This document shows, one piece after another, positions 1 through 8,573 of a stretch of DNA of 34,814 nt. This DNA comes from an uncultured Lentisphaerota bacterium (lineage in GTDB: Bacteria; Verrucomicrobiota; Kiritimatiellia; CAIQIC01): NCBI GenBank assembly GCA_903912445.1, contig CAIWHP010000252.1, positions 1-34,814 on the forward strand. The letters are read 5' to 3'. The notes beneath the pieces were generated by a model. That model did not search any database and was not told the DNA's origin. It saw only the letters and a list, made by a program, of their open reading frames with translations. The position numbers were made by a program, and so were the translations under genes. Every line of letters begins with the position of its first letter. The first letter of the stretch is position 1.

Positions 1-18
1 CAACAGTGAAATATTGCC

Positions 19-1467
19 ATGACTAAGCATCGATTATTTTTATACGCGATCTTGACGCTCGCCGCCGCCTTGCGCCTGTTCCATCTGGATGCGCAAAGCT
101 TTTTCCCTGACGAGGCGGTGCAGTGCGATATTGCGCGCCGGTCTGTGGCCTTTATTCTGTCGATGCAATACCCGGGGGAGGTCCTGCCCCCGCTTTCTTT
201 CCTCGCCTTGCATTTTTGGCTCGAGCTCGGTTCCAGCGATTTCTGGGTGCGCTTGCTGTTTGCCTTGGCGGGCTGGTGCGGCGTGCTGAGCATCTATTTT
301 CTCGGCAAGGAACTGCGGGGCGCGCCGGCGGGGCTCTGGGCGGCTTTTCTGTTGGCGATCAGCCCGTTTCATATCTGGTACTCGCAGGATGCCCGGCCCT
401 ATCCTTTCCTGATGTTGTTCTGCATCCTGCAGATGCTGTTTCTCCTCAAGGCCCTGCGCCAAGGCCAGATCCGTTATTGGGCGGCCTATTATCTGGCGGC
501 CGTGTGCGCCCTGTATTCGCACCCCTTCGCCCTGTTTGGCTTGGGCGCCGGGTTTCTGTATGTGATGCTTTTTGAGCGGAAGCGTAACGTCCTGCAGGTG
601 TATTTCCCGCTCCTGTTGCTGGTGGCGCTGAGCTATACCCCGCATTTAATGGTTACGTTGAACAGGATGTTGTTCGGGGCCCACATCGGCGATCCCAAAC
701 CTATCAACCCGCTGGTGTGGGGTTATAATATCTTCACTTGGTGCTTCGGTTTCACGGCGGGCTCCTCGGTGGCGGAATTGCATCGCGCCATGAACGTCTC
801 CGGCTTTATCCGGATCTGGTATGTCATCATTCCGGCGGCGCTGGCCGTGGGCGTGCTGGGCCTGACCGCCGTTCTCCGCCTGTGGCAGGCGGCTCGACGC
901 AAGGAAGTGGTCTTGCTGGTGATGTGGTGCCTGGCCCCTTTGGGCTGCCTCTTCGCCCTGAGTCTGCTGACCCCGGGAACGTATAATGTGCGTTATGCCT
1001 CCGAGGGCTTGCTGCCTTTCGTGCTGCTGCTGGGGATCGGGCTCGCGGAACTCAAGCTCAAGTGGCGGACGGTCTGGGTCGGTGTGGTGGTGTGCTATAC
1101 GGGGTTCAGCCTCTATAACCTGTACACCAATCCGAGGTACTGGAAGGAAGATCTGCGCGGGTCGGCGAAAATAATCTCCGCACAGGCCCTGCCGGGAGAA
1201 ACCATTTTCGTGTCCGACAAGCCGACCTTTATGCGCTATTTTCGAGGGAGCAATCGGGTCATCGAGATGCCCCTCTTGGTGAGCATCCAGTCCGGCAAAC
1301 GGACCGACCTGACTTGCTTGAATGACGGCAAGGGGTTGTGGCTGGTCTATGCCCGTGAGTGGGATTATGATCCCAATTATCGATGGGTGAAGGAGGCGGG
1401 CAAGCACGCGGCCTCCGTCCAGCAGTATGATCTGGCCAACCTTCGCGTTTATCATTTTGCGCGCTGA
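19..1467 (+). CDS. GT39-like (GT-C fold) integral membrane glycosyltransferase
   Basis: The protein is 482 aa with about ten hydrophobic segments, the first at residues 6-22. It carries an Asp-Glu pair (D31, E32) in the first periplasmic loop, as in PMT/ArnT-type enzymes, and the segment SPFHIWYSQDARPY near residue 115, which is a recognisable GT39 signature (more often SQEARxY). Family knowledge: these enzymes use polyprenyl-phosphate-linked sugars and act on the outer face of the inner membrane. The acceptor cannot be told from sequence; modification of a lipid-linked glycan is likely from the context. The start is the ATG at 19, only 18 nt from the window edge, so upstream control is not visible. 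The next gene starts 56 nt downstream. The family call is fairly sure; the substrate is unknown. Confidence 0.85.
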   Translation: MTKHRLFLYAILTLAAALRLFHLDAQSFFPDEAVQCDIARRSVAFILSMQYPGEVLPPLSFLALHFWLELGSSDFWVRLLFALAGWCGVLSIYFLGKELRGAPAGLWAAFLLAISPFHIWYSQDARPYPFLMLFCILQMLFLLKALRQGQIRYWAAYYLAAVCALYSHPFALFGLGAGFLYVMLFERKRNVLQVYFPLLLLVALSYTPHLMVTLNRMLFGAHIGDPKPINPLVWGYNIFTWCFGFTAGSSVAELHRAMNVSGFIRIWYVIIPAALAVGVLGLTAVLRLWQAARRKEVVLLVMWCLAPLGCLFALSLLTPGTYNVRYASEGLLPFVLLLGIGLAELKLKWRTVWVGVVVCYTGFSLYNLYTNPRYWKEDLRGSAKIISAQALPGETIFVSDKPTFMRYFRGSNRVIEMPLLVSIQSGKRTDLTCLNDGKGLWLVYAREWDYDPNYRWVKEAGKHAASVQQYDLANLRVYHFAR

Positions 1468-1523
1468 TCGCGGTGGTCCCCTCAGCTTCACATGAGCAAG
1501 CCGGTAAAATAAGGAAATTAAGC

Positions 1524-2492
1524 ATGAAATATCTCGTAACCGGTGTGGCGGGTTTTATCGGGTCCAAGGTGGCCGGCAATTTATTGGCGGAAGGCCACAA
1601 GGTGGTCGGCATCGACAACATGTGTGATTATTATGACGTCCGCCTGAAGACGCATCGTCTGGATTTCCTGAAACATAAGAAACCCTTCCAGTTCTTCCCG
1701 GTGGATGTTGAACACAAAGATGCCCTGGAAGTGCTGTTCATGCATCACAAGTTCGATGCGGTCATCAACCTGGCGGCCCGCGCCGGCGTGCGCTACAGCA
1801 TGGAGAACCCCTACGTCTATATGATGACCAACGCGCAAGGGACGCTAAACTTGCTCGAGTTGATGCGCACCCATGACGTCAAGAAGATGGTGCTGGCCTC
1901 CACCTCCTCGCTCTATGCCGGGCAGAAGTCGCCCTTCTCGGAAAACCTGCCCGTCAACACGCCGTATTCCACCTACGCGGCCTCCAAGAAGGCGGCGGAG
2001 ATGCTCTGCCATTCGTTCCACCACCTCTTCGACCTCGACATCACCATCCTGCGCTATTTCACGGTGTACGGCCCAGCCGGCCGGCCGGACATGTCCATCT
2101 TCCGGTTCATCAAGTGGATCGACGAGGGCCACGAGGTGGAGATCTTCGGCGACGGCGAGCAGTGCCGCGATTTTACCTATGTGGACGATATCGCCCGGGG
2201 CACGATTTTGGCCACCAAGCCCCTCGGCTATGAAGTCATCAACCTGGGCGGCGGACGCAAGCCGACGACCATCAACGAGGTCATCGGGCAGATCGAGAAG
2301 CATCTGGGCAAGAAGGCGCATTGCATTTTCAAGCCCTTCCACAAGGCGGACATCAACGAGACCCGCGCCGACATCCGCAAGGCCGGGATAATGCTGGGCT
2401 GGAAGCCGGCGGTCGATTTGAAACAGGGCATCGAAAAAACAGTCGCTTGGTATAAGAAGAATCGCGCATGGCTCAAGGATATTAAGCTGTGA
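1524..2492 (+). CDS. UDP-glucuronate 4-epimerase-like SDR (NAD-dependent epimerase)
   Basis: This 322-aa extended short-chain dehydrogenase has a Rossmann GxxGxxG motif (G7, G10, G13) and a catalytic YxxxK pair (Y151, K155, in YAASK) with SS-rich ASTSSLY upstream. The segment IDNMCDYYDVRLK near residue 35 and the FTYVDDIARG segment are typical of the UDP-glucuronate 4-epimerase (CapI/LspL-like) branch rather than plain GalE. It would interconvert UDP-GlcA and UDP-GalA in the cytoplasm; the exact substrate is inferred. I chose the ATG at 1524 because aaggaaat (1511-1518) is well placed upstream, whereas the in-frame codon at 1473 would add a non-homologous leader. The C-terminus ends in LKDIKL; a near copy of its coding sequence recurs at about 5429. 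Confidence 0.85.
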   Translation: MKYLVTGVAGFIGSKVAGNLLAEGHKVVGIDNMCDYYDVRLKTHRLDFLKHKKPFQFFPVDVEHKDALEVLFMHHKFDAVINLAARAGVRYSMENPYVYMMTNAQGTLNLLELMRTHDVKKMVLASTSSLYAGQKSPFSENLPVNTPYSTYAASKKAAEMLCHSFHHLFDLDITILRYFTVYGPAGRPDMSIFRFIKWIDEGHEVEIFGDGEQCRDFTYVDDIARGTILATKPLGYEVINLGGGRKPTTINEVIGQIEKHLGKKAHCIFKPFHKADINETRADIRKAGIMLGWKPAVDLKQGIEKTVAWYKKNRAWLKDIKL

Positions 2493-2562
2493 GGGTGGGG
2501 CGCGAACAGTTTGAAGCGCTCGGTGGCTGGCCGATAGGGGAAGGGCTCGAGCGCACCTAGTC

Positions 2563-4053
2563 ATGTCTGACCTGAAAACATCGACCATCAAGGGGCTCCA
2601 ATGGGCGGGTATCTCCCAGGTTTTCCGGCAAGGTTGTCGGCTGATCATTGCCGCAGTGCTGTCGCGCATCCTTGAGCCTGCCGATTATGGGCTGCTGGGC
2701 ATGGCGATGGTGTTTACTGGGTTCGCCAGCATTTTCTCAACCATGGGCTTTAGCGCCGCCCTCATCCAGCAGAAGGAAGTCGAGCCGCGCCATCTGCAAT
2801 CCGTGTTTTCGCTGAACATAATGATGGGGGCACTGTTGGCGGGTCTGACCATTGGCGCGGCGCCCCTGATCGCACACTTTTATCGGGAACCGCGTCTGAC
2901 CTTGCTGCTGTCCGTATTGGCTGGGAACTTCATCATCATCTGTTTCAATTCAATCCCCAGCATCGTCCTGACGCGCGAAATGCGCTTTCGCAGCATCGCC
3001 GTCCGTAACATGTCGGCGGACATTGTCGCGGGGATCGCGGCCATCATCATGGCCTGGCAGGGGTGGGGGGTCTGGAGTCTGGTCGCGCAAATCCTGTTGG
3101 GCTCCCTGGTGGGCGCCATCCTGGTCTGGCGCATGGTGCCCATCCGCCCTACATGCTCCGTGGATTGGAAGGCCCTGAAGGAGTTGTGGAAATTCAGCAG
3201 CTATTATATGGGCTCCAATATTGTCGGCTATTGGTCGTATAATGCCGACAGTATGTTGGTCGGTAAATTCCTGGGCAAGATCGATATGGGCATCTACTCC
3301 CGCGCAGTGTCGCTCATGATGCTGCCTCTCCAGCAGATCAGCATGATTGTCTCGCAGGTCATGTTCCCCGCGCTGTCCAAGATTCAGGATGACCACGAGC
3401 GCTTCCGCCGGGCCTTTCTCAAGTCCCTGCGCATGCTGGCCTTCCTGACCTTCCCCCTCATGCTGGGACTGCTGGCGGCGGCCAATCCCTTTGTACTGGT
3501 GCTGTGCGGTCCGAAATGGCTGGCCGTCGTACCGGTCTTCAAACTCATGTGCTTCGTAGGGTTGGCCAAATCCATCGGCACGACGACGGGTTGGGTGTTG
3601 ACCTCGCAGGGCCGTTCAGATCTGTCGTTCAAATGGAGCATCGCTTCCACCGTCGCCTTGGTGGCCGCCTCCGTGATCGGTCTGCAGTGGGGGATTATGG
3701 GCGTGGCCGCTTGCTACGGTATCATGTATGCCCTGCTGTGGTATCCGGTGTGGCGCATGACGGGCGGCATCATCGGCCTCGGGTTCGGCACCATCATGCA
3801 GAACTTGGCTGCGATTGCCTTGGTTTCCGTCGTCATGACACTTGCCTTGATGGGGCTTGATTTGCTGTTGCCGGAGCACTGGCTCGCGTTGGTCAGGCTG
3901 GCTATCATGAGTGCTGTTGGTGTGGCCGTCTATGTGACCATCATGTTTATTTCCAGGAATGCCACGCTGGCCGACTGGATGGATTTCCTGGAAAATACCA
4001 AGCTCGGCCAGGTATCGTTATTCCGGAAAATCGCCACCCGCTTTGCCGCTTGA
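2563..4053 (+). CDS. Wzx-type lipid-linked oligosaccharide flippase (copy 1)
   Basis: The protein is 496 aa and hydrophobic along its length with roughly 12-14 membrane segments. It matches the MOP-superfamily polysaccharide transporter pattern (Polysacc_synt_3 / WzxC-like): the start TIKGLQWAGISQVFRQG, then LEPADYGLLGMAMVF, the GIYSRA segment near residue 245 and QVMFPALSKIQDDHER near 265. Role: moves undecaprenyl-linked repeat units across the inner membrane. It is clearly paralogous to the flippase at 5565-7058: nearly the same length, colinear almost without gaps, and about half identical by eye. Having two in one locus is unusual. It follows the epimerase after 70 nt. Confidence 0.9.
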   Translation: MSDLKTSTIKGLQWAGISQVFRQGCRLIIAAVLSRILEPADYGLLGMAMVFTGFASIFSTMGFSAALIQQKEVEPRHLQSVFSLNIMMGALLAGLTIGAAPLIAHFYREPRLTLLLSVLAGNFIIICFNSIPSIVLTREMRFRSIAVRNMSADIVAGIAAIIMAWQGWGVWSLVAQILLGSLVGAILVWRMVPIRPTCSVDWKALKELWKFSSYYMGSNIVGYWSYNADSMLVGKFLGKIDMGIYSRAVSLMMLPLQQISMIVSQVMFPALSKIQDDHERFRRAFLKSLRMLAFLTFPLMLGLLAAANPFVLVLCGPKWLAVVPVFKLMCFVGLAKSIGTTTGWVLTSQGRSDLSFKWSIASTVALVAASVIGLQWGIMGVAACYGIMYALLWYPVWRMTGGIIGLGFGTIMQNLAAIALVSVVMTLALMGLDLLLPEHWLALVRLAIMSAVGVAVYVTIMFISRNATLADWMDFLENTKLGQVSLFRKIATRFAA

Positions 4054-4087
4054 CCAGCGTAGGTATCCCGACCGTTGGGAATTTGCC

Positions 4088-5311
4088 ATGATACTCGATC
4101 ATCTTAAAAGCATGGATCTGCATCTCGACTATCCTGCCGGGGCCGTGGTCGAAACGCTCTGTCTGGAGGATGTCGGGGCCGCGATGTATCCCTGCTATTA
4201 CATGCGGTGTGGCGCGCGGTTGAAGGTGGCCGCCTCGGTCACAGCCTTGATTCTGGACTCCGGCACCTTCGAGCCGGATCGCATGTTTCGGCCTCCTGAT
4301 TATTTCCGGCCGCCGTCCCGGTCCACGTATGCGCAGAAAAATCTACTGGAGCGTCTCGCGATCAAAATCGCGAACATTCCCGTCAAGTTCTTGCGGAGAC
4401 TGGGCTTGGCTGACCCGCTTTACAGTTCCTGGTATGTAACCTGGCACACGGCTGATCGCCGCGTGAAGAAATTGAAAGCCTTCGAACGTGTGACCCCTCG
4501 GGGGCACCGCGTCAACTTCACGCCTGATTTTACACTGCGGGATCGCAGCCGTGTGATGGAGTTGGCCGTCCAGCACCTGCGGACGTTCATCCGCGACATG
4601 GAAATGCGTTTTCCAGAGCACCACCATGTCGTTTTGACGGGTGGCATGGATGGGCAGTTGATTATCGTGGCTCCCAAGGTCAATCCCCGGATGTGGAACG
4701 TCTTCAGCGCCGAGCCGAATTTTGGCATCATCCGCGACTGGTTACAATCCAACCAGCTGGCCATCGACCAGCTGATCCGGCATGACAACCTAAACGACGA
4801 AACGGCGAACGATTTTGAGCGCAAGATCGTTTGCGGCGATCTGTATTGCAATCCCGGTGATATCCGCTGGCTGCCGGCCTTGGAGAAAATCGCCCAAGGG
4901 TTTGGCGGGAAGTGTATTTTCTGGAGCGGCACGCTGGGCGAGCTGTGCCGGTATTATTACCCCTACAACAAGACTCACTTCGGTCACGATTATTTTCAGT
5001 ACCACTTTACCCGCGCCGCGTTCTGGCAGGGCACCTGTCATCAGACCATCAAGAATTACACCGGCTGCGCCCTGCTGTCGCCGTACCACACGGAGTCGAT
5101 CTGGCGCGAGGTGTTCAGCCACCTCGATCCCGACAGCCATAAGGTCGACGATCCGGATCCCCGGCCCCAGATGGGCGAGATGTTGGCCGGGCGGCCGTTG
5201 ATCTGGCCGACGGAAAACCCGGGGCCCGGTGCATATAAATACAATCACTATGTAGACTGTGAGCGCGTGTATCGTGACTACATCAAGAACCACCTTAGAT
5301 ATGCTGGCTGA
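4088..5311 (+). CDS. Asparagine-synthetase-like protein with altered PP-loop, function unknown
   Basis: The protein is 407 aa. The middle reads HVVLTGGMDGQLI, with the PP-loop equivalent at residues 184-189 (TGGMDG), where ATP-pyrophosphatases such as asparagine synthetase have SGGxDS. The first Ser is Thr and the last Ser is Gly. Upstream, segments such as CYYMRCGARLKVAAS and FERVTPRGHRVNF line up in order with the end of the glutaminase domain and the linker of AsnB, but there is no Cys2 and the N-terminus is short. I infer a diverged AsnB homologue without glutaminase activity; it may use free ammonia or another amine, or be non-catalytic. The ATG at 4088 gives a 34-nt gap after the flippase; the open frame runs back to 3959 inside that gene, but an overlap of that size is unlikely. 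It sits between the two flippases, so a role in sugar modification is plausible. Confident as a gene, moderately sure of the family. Confidence 0.7.
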   Translation: MILDHLKSMDLHLDYPAGAVVETLCLEDVGAAMYPCYYMRCGARLKVAASVTALILDSGTFEPDRMFRPPDYFRPPSRSTYAQKNLLERLAIKIANIPVKFLRRLGLADPLYSSWYVTWHTADRRVKKLKAFERVTPRGHRVNFTPDFTLRDRSRVMELAVQHLRTFIRDMEMRFPEHHHVVLTGGMDGQLIIVAPKVNPRMWNVFSAEPNFGIIRDWLQSNQLAIDQLIRHDNLNDETANDFERKIVCGDLYCNPGDIRWLPALEKIAQGFGGKCIFWSGTLGELCRYYYPYNKTHFGHDYFQYHFTRAAFWQGTCHQTIKNYTGCALLSPYHTESIWREVFSHLDPDSHKVDDPDPRPQMGEMLAGRPLIWPTENPGPGAYKYNHYVDCERVYRDYIKNHLRYAG

Positions 5312-5564
5312 GCGCTGACGGGGAGTGTGCGCAAGCCTTCCGGTGATGGGCCCGGTGACCGGATATCTTTTATATGTGCCGAGACACAGCCTGACTGCGT
5401 GGGATGCGGGCCTCAGTCCGTGCCCTTGCTTAAGGATATTAAGGTGTGCGGCTGGACAAGGGTGTAGCCGGGTTGGTTCCGGTCAGCATCTCCGAACACG
5501 CCCTCCGGCTTCATGCGGGACAACACTGACGTTTTAGTTCTCCCTCTGACCTCCCCCGCGAACT
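5312..5564 (+). other. 253-nt intergenic gap with a possible remnant of a duplication
   Basis: No convincing gene is present; the short open frame 5325-5537 has no homology-like features. At 5429-5448 the sequence CTTAAGGATATTAAGGTGTG matches the end of the epimerase gene (2472-2491, CTCAAGGATATTAAGCTGTG) at 18 of 20 positions. Both copies lie upstream of a flippase gene. This fits a segmental duplication that carried the epimerase 3' end with the flippase, but the rest of the two gaps does not align by eye. Confidence 0.35.
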
Positions 5565-7058
5565 ATGTCGGAGCTTAAAGCAAAAACCATCCGCGGCCTC
5601 CAATGGGCCACGCTATCGCAGATCGTGCGGCAGGTGTGGCAAGTCGCCTTGTCGGCCATCATGGCGCGCCTGCTCTGCCCTGCCGACTACGGCTTGTTCG
5701 GCATGGCGCTCGTCTTCGTGGGGTTCGCGGGCATCTTCAGCACGCTGGGTTTCAGCGCCGTGTTGGTGCAGCGGAAGGATTTGTCGGCCCGGCATATTGA
5801 TGCCGCCTTCGCCCTGCAATTGAGCCTGGGCCTCGTCCTGACCCTGTTGGTCCTGGGCACCGCGCCGTTGATCGCCCAGTTTTTCCATGAACCCCAGCTG
5901 ACAACCCTGGTTCGCGCCCTGGCCTTTTTGTTTGCGCTCACGCCTTTTCAGTCGGTGCCCGGCCAGCTCTTGGCGCGCGAGATGCAATTCCGCAGCATCG
6001 CGATCCGGGATATCACGGCCGGTATTGTTTCCGGGCTGATCGCCTTGGCCATGGCGCTGACCGGGTGCGGGGTGTGGAGCCTGGTGGCGCAGGCGTTGAG
6101 CAACGCCCTGCTGAGCGCGCTCCTGGTGTGGCGCCTGATCCCGCGGGCGCCGCGGCCTGTCTTTGACCGTGCCGCCCTGCGGGAGATGTGGGGCTTCAGC
6201 GGCAATTATCTGGGCTCGACTGTGGTGAATTATTGGGCCCGCAACGTTGACAGCATGCTCATCGGAAAAATGCTTGGGAAACTGGATGTCGGCATCTACA
6301 GCCGTGCCTATTCCCTGATGCTCCTGCCGCTCTCGCAAGTCACCGGGGTTGTTGCCCAGGTGATGTTCCCGGCGCTCTCCCAAATCCAGGATGACCACGC
6401 GAAAGTGCGCCGCGTCTACCTCAAGGCCATGCGCATGTTGGCCTTTTTCACGTTCCCGATGATGGCCGGCTTGATGGTCACGGCAGATCCTTTCATCCGG
6501 GTGTTGTGCGGGCCGCAATGGCTCGCCGCCATCCCGATCTTCAAAATTCTTTGCGTCGTAGGCCTGCTCCAATCGATTGGCGCCACGGGGGGCTGGATTT
6601 TCACCTCGCAAGGCCGGACGGACCTGATGTTCCGCTGGACCATCGCCTATACGCTCGTTTCGATCGTGTGTTTTGCTGCTGGCTTGCAGTGGGGTTTGCT
6701 TGGACTGGCGACAGCGTATGCTGGCCTCAATATTCTGATCTGGTATCCCGAATGGAAACTCGTGGGCGGCATCATCAAGCTGTCGGTTTGGGAGATCACG
6801 GCCAATCTTCTCCCAGTTTTCTTCGTCACCGTCCTGATGGCCGTACTCCTGATGGCCTGCGACAGTGTGTGGTTTGTGCAATGGGCGGCCATCTGGCGGT
6901 TGCTGGTGTTGACCGTGATCGGCGCAGGTTTGTACCTGGGCGGGGTCATCCTGGTGCGGGCCGAGGCGTTGCATGACTGGTTGGAATTATTGCCCCAGAC
7001 GGCGCCCTTGCGCTGGTATGCGAACTGGGTGCGCCCTTCCCGCCGTGGGAAGAGCTAG
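5565..7058 (+). CDS. Wzx-type lipid-linked oligosaccharide flippase (copy 2)
   Basis: This 497-aa polytopic membrane protein belongs to the same family as 2563-4053. Shared blocks include the start TIRGLQWATLSQIVRQ, CPADYGLFGMALVF, GKLDVGIYSRAYSLMLLPL and QVMFPALSQIQDDH. The two copies start and end at the same positions, so they derive from one gene, but they have diverged enough (about half identical by eye) that this is not a recent copy. It may flip a second glycan, or the same glycan with relaxed specificity. The ATG at 5565 is in the same alignment position as the start of copy 1. The methyltransferase follows after 34 nt. Confidence 0.9.
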   Translation: MSELKAKTIRGLQWATLSQIVRQVWQVALSAIMARLLCPADYGLFGMALVFVGFAGIFSTLGFSAVLVQRKDLSARHIDAAFALQLSLGLVLTLLVLGTAPLIAQFFHEPQLTTLVRALAFLFALTPFQSVPGQLLAREMQFRSIAIRDITAGIVSGLIALAMALTGCGVWSLVAQALSNALLSALLVWRLIPRAPRPVFDRAALREMWGFSGNYLGSTVVNYWARNVDSMLIGKMLGKLDVGIYSRAYSLMLLPLSQVTGVVAQVMFPALSQIQDDHAKVRRVYLKAMRMLAFFTFPMMAGLMVTADPFIRVLCGPQWLAAIPIFKILCVVGLLQSIGATGGWIFTSQGRTDLMFRWTIAYTLVSIVCFAAGLQWGLLGLATAYAGLNILIWYPEWKLVGGIIKLSVWEITANLLPVFFVTVLMAVLLMACDSVWFVQWAAIWRLLVLTVIGAGLYLGGVILVRAEALHDWLELLPQTAPLRWYANWVRPSRRGKS

Positions 7059-7092
7059 GCTGGCGCCGGAAACCTGCAGAGTGGTTTTGCCC

Positions 7093-7791
7093 ATGAACAT
7101 ATCCCGTTTTTTTAAGAGCTGGCTGCGGCCTGCGACCGGGCCATCCAGCCAGGAGCCCTTTGATTGGAGATCCTATTGGGAGGACCGGGCCAGACGCTTC
7201 GGTGTGCGGGCCGTATATGATCTCGGCCACCGTGAGGAGGAGCTGGCCGCGGTGACGGTCCAACAGGAGCAATTCCTCTTCCCCCTGCTCAAACGGGAGT
7301 TGAACGGTTCGGAAAGGCAGGGTCTCGATTTTGGCTGCGGCCCGGGACGTTTCTCGCCCGGTTTGGCGGCGGCCTTTGGTGGGCATGTCTGGGCGGTCGA
7401 TCCCATTGAGTCCTTCATCAATAAAACCAAGGCGAACGACCGGGTCACCTACCAGACCTTCGATGGACAGACGCTTCCTTTTGAAAAGGAGTTTTTCGAC
7501 GTGGTCTGGGTGTGCCTGGTGCTGGGCGGTTTGAATGAACACCTGCTTCCGCAGGCCGCCAGCGAATTGACGCGCGTGCTGAAACCGGGCGGGCTCCTGT
7601 TCTTGGTGGAAGACAGCACTTCTGGGAAGGCGGAAGCGCGGCATTGGCACGCGCGGTCCGTGGCGGTGTATCAGGCCGTTTTCCCTGAAATCGCTCTACG
7701 GGAGGTCGGGCACTATTATGATCTGGGTGAACGCATCTCCGTCATGGCGGGGCGCAAGGCTTTGGTCGCAGCAGGGCATCCATCCGTATGA
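7093..7791 (+). CDS. Class I SAM-dependent methyltransferase
   Basis: The protein is 232 aa. Motif I is LDFGCGPGRFSPGLAA (about residues 77-92), followed by the acidic SAM-ribose motif WAVDP, then FFDVVWVCLVLGGLNEH and the post-II motif LTRVLKPGGLLFLVED, all standard for the Methyltransf_11/25 fold. The start ATG at 7093 (MNISRFFKSW) is preferred over an upstream in-frame start that overlaps the flippase. It ends in an ATGA overlap with the next methyltransferase, so the two are probably translationally coupled. The likely role is O- or N-methylation of a glycan residue or nucleotide sugar; the target is not visible. Confidence 0.85.
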   Translation: MNISRFFKSWLRPATGPSSQEPFDWRSYWEDRARRFGVRAVYDLGHREEELAAVTVQQEQFLFPLLKRELNGSERQGLDFGCGPGRFSPGLAAAFGGHVWAVDPIESFINKTKANDRVTYQTFDGQTLPFEKEFFDVVWVCLVLGGLNEHLLPQAASELTRVLKPGGLLFLVEDSTSGKAEARHWHARSVAVYQAVFPEIALREVGHYYDLGERISVMAGRKALVAAGHPSV

Positions 7792-8498
7792 AACCTAAAT
7801 ACACACCTGACCATCCCGTTTTGACCCCCCAAACCGTCGATATTTATCTCAGTCATAAGTCCATCCTGGCGGCGCTGATCAGCAACGCGGGTGTCCTGCG
7901 GGGGGAACTGCTGGACATCGGTTGTGGGAACCAACCGTACAAAGCCCTGTTTTCCGCGCCACCCTTCGGCGTGACCCATTACACCGGATGCGATATTGCC
8001 AATCCCCTGTATCAAGCCGCAGAAATGATCTGGGATGGGCGGCAGATCCCTGCGCCCGACCAGCAGTTCGACTGCGTCATCGCGACCGAAATATATGAGC
8101 ATTGTCCCGACTACGCCCCCATCCTGCGCGAGGTCCTGCGCGTGTTGAAACCCGGCGGATATCATTTCCTCACCGTCCCGTTCCTTTGGCCGCTGCATGA
8201 CGTCCCCGGCGATTATTTCCGCTATTCGCCCTACGCCATTCAGAAGGACATGCAAAGTGCCGGGTTTTGCGAACTCACCTTGGGTGCGCTCGGTGGGTGG
8301 GACTCCGCCCTGGCCCAGATGCTGGGGCTGTGGAGCCGGCGTCGGCCGTTTGGGCGCGCTATCTACCGCCGCATCGCCTCCTCTCTCGCCTATTTTGCCA
8401 TCAGGTACTTGGAACGGCTGGACCAACCGTCGCATGAATTCAAAAATCAATCCATGCCCACGGGCGTGTGGTGTGTCGGGCGCAAACCGGTTGAATAG
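7788..8498 (+). CDS. Class I SAM-dependent methyltransferase
   Basis: The protein is 236 aa. Motif I is LLDIGCGNQPYKALF, followed by YTGCDIANP, FDCVIATEIYEHCPDY and LREVLRVLKPGGYHFLTVP. The segment FLWPLHDVPGDYFRYSPYAI is common in methyltransferases of surface-polysaccharide clusters. It overlaps the previous gene by 4 nt (ATGA), which suggests coupled translation and related work, possibly two methyl groups on one glycan. The C-terminus is SMPTGVWCVGRKPVE. The family call is firm; the substrate is unknown. Confidence 0.85.
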   Translation: MKPKYTPDHPVLTPQTVDIYLSHKSILAALISNAGVLRGELLDIGCGNQPYKALFSAPPFGVTHYTGCDIANPLYQAAEMIWDGRQIPAPDQQFDCVIATEIYEHCPDYAPILREVLRVLKPGGYHFLTVPFLWPLHDVPGDYFRYSPYAIQKDMQSAGFCELTLGALGGWDSALAQMLGLWSRRRPFGRAIYRRIASSLAYFAIRYLERLDQPSHEFKNQSMPTGVWCVGRKPVE

Positions 8499-8573
8499 AC
8501 GCAGCAGAAACACGGGCGCGGAGCTCCTGCAGCCACGCCTGGAGCGCATGCGGATGCCTGAGGGGGCAACGTT

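Noticed and set aside
5325-5537. 70-aa open frame in the gap before the second flippase
   Set aside because: No ribosome site, no motif, Cys-rich random-looking sequence.
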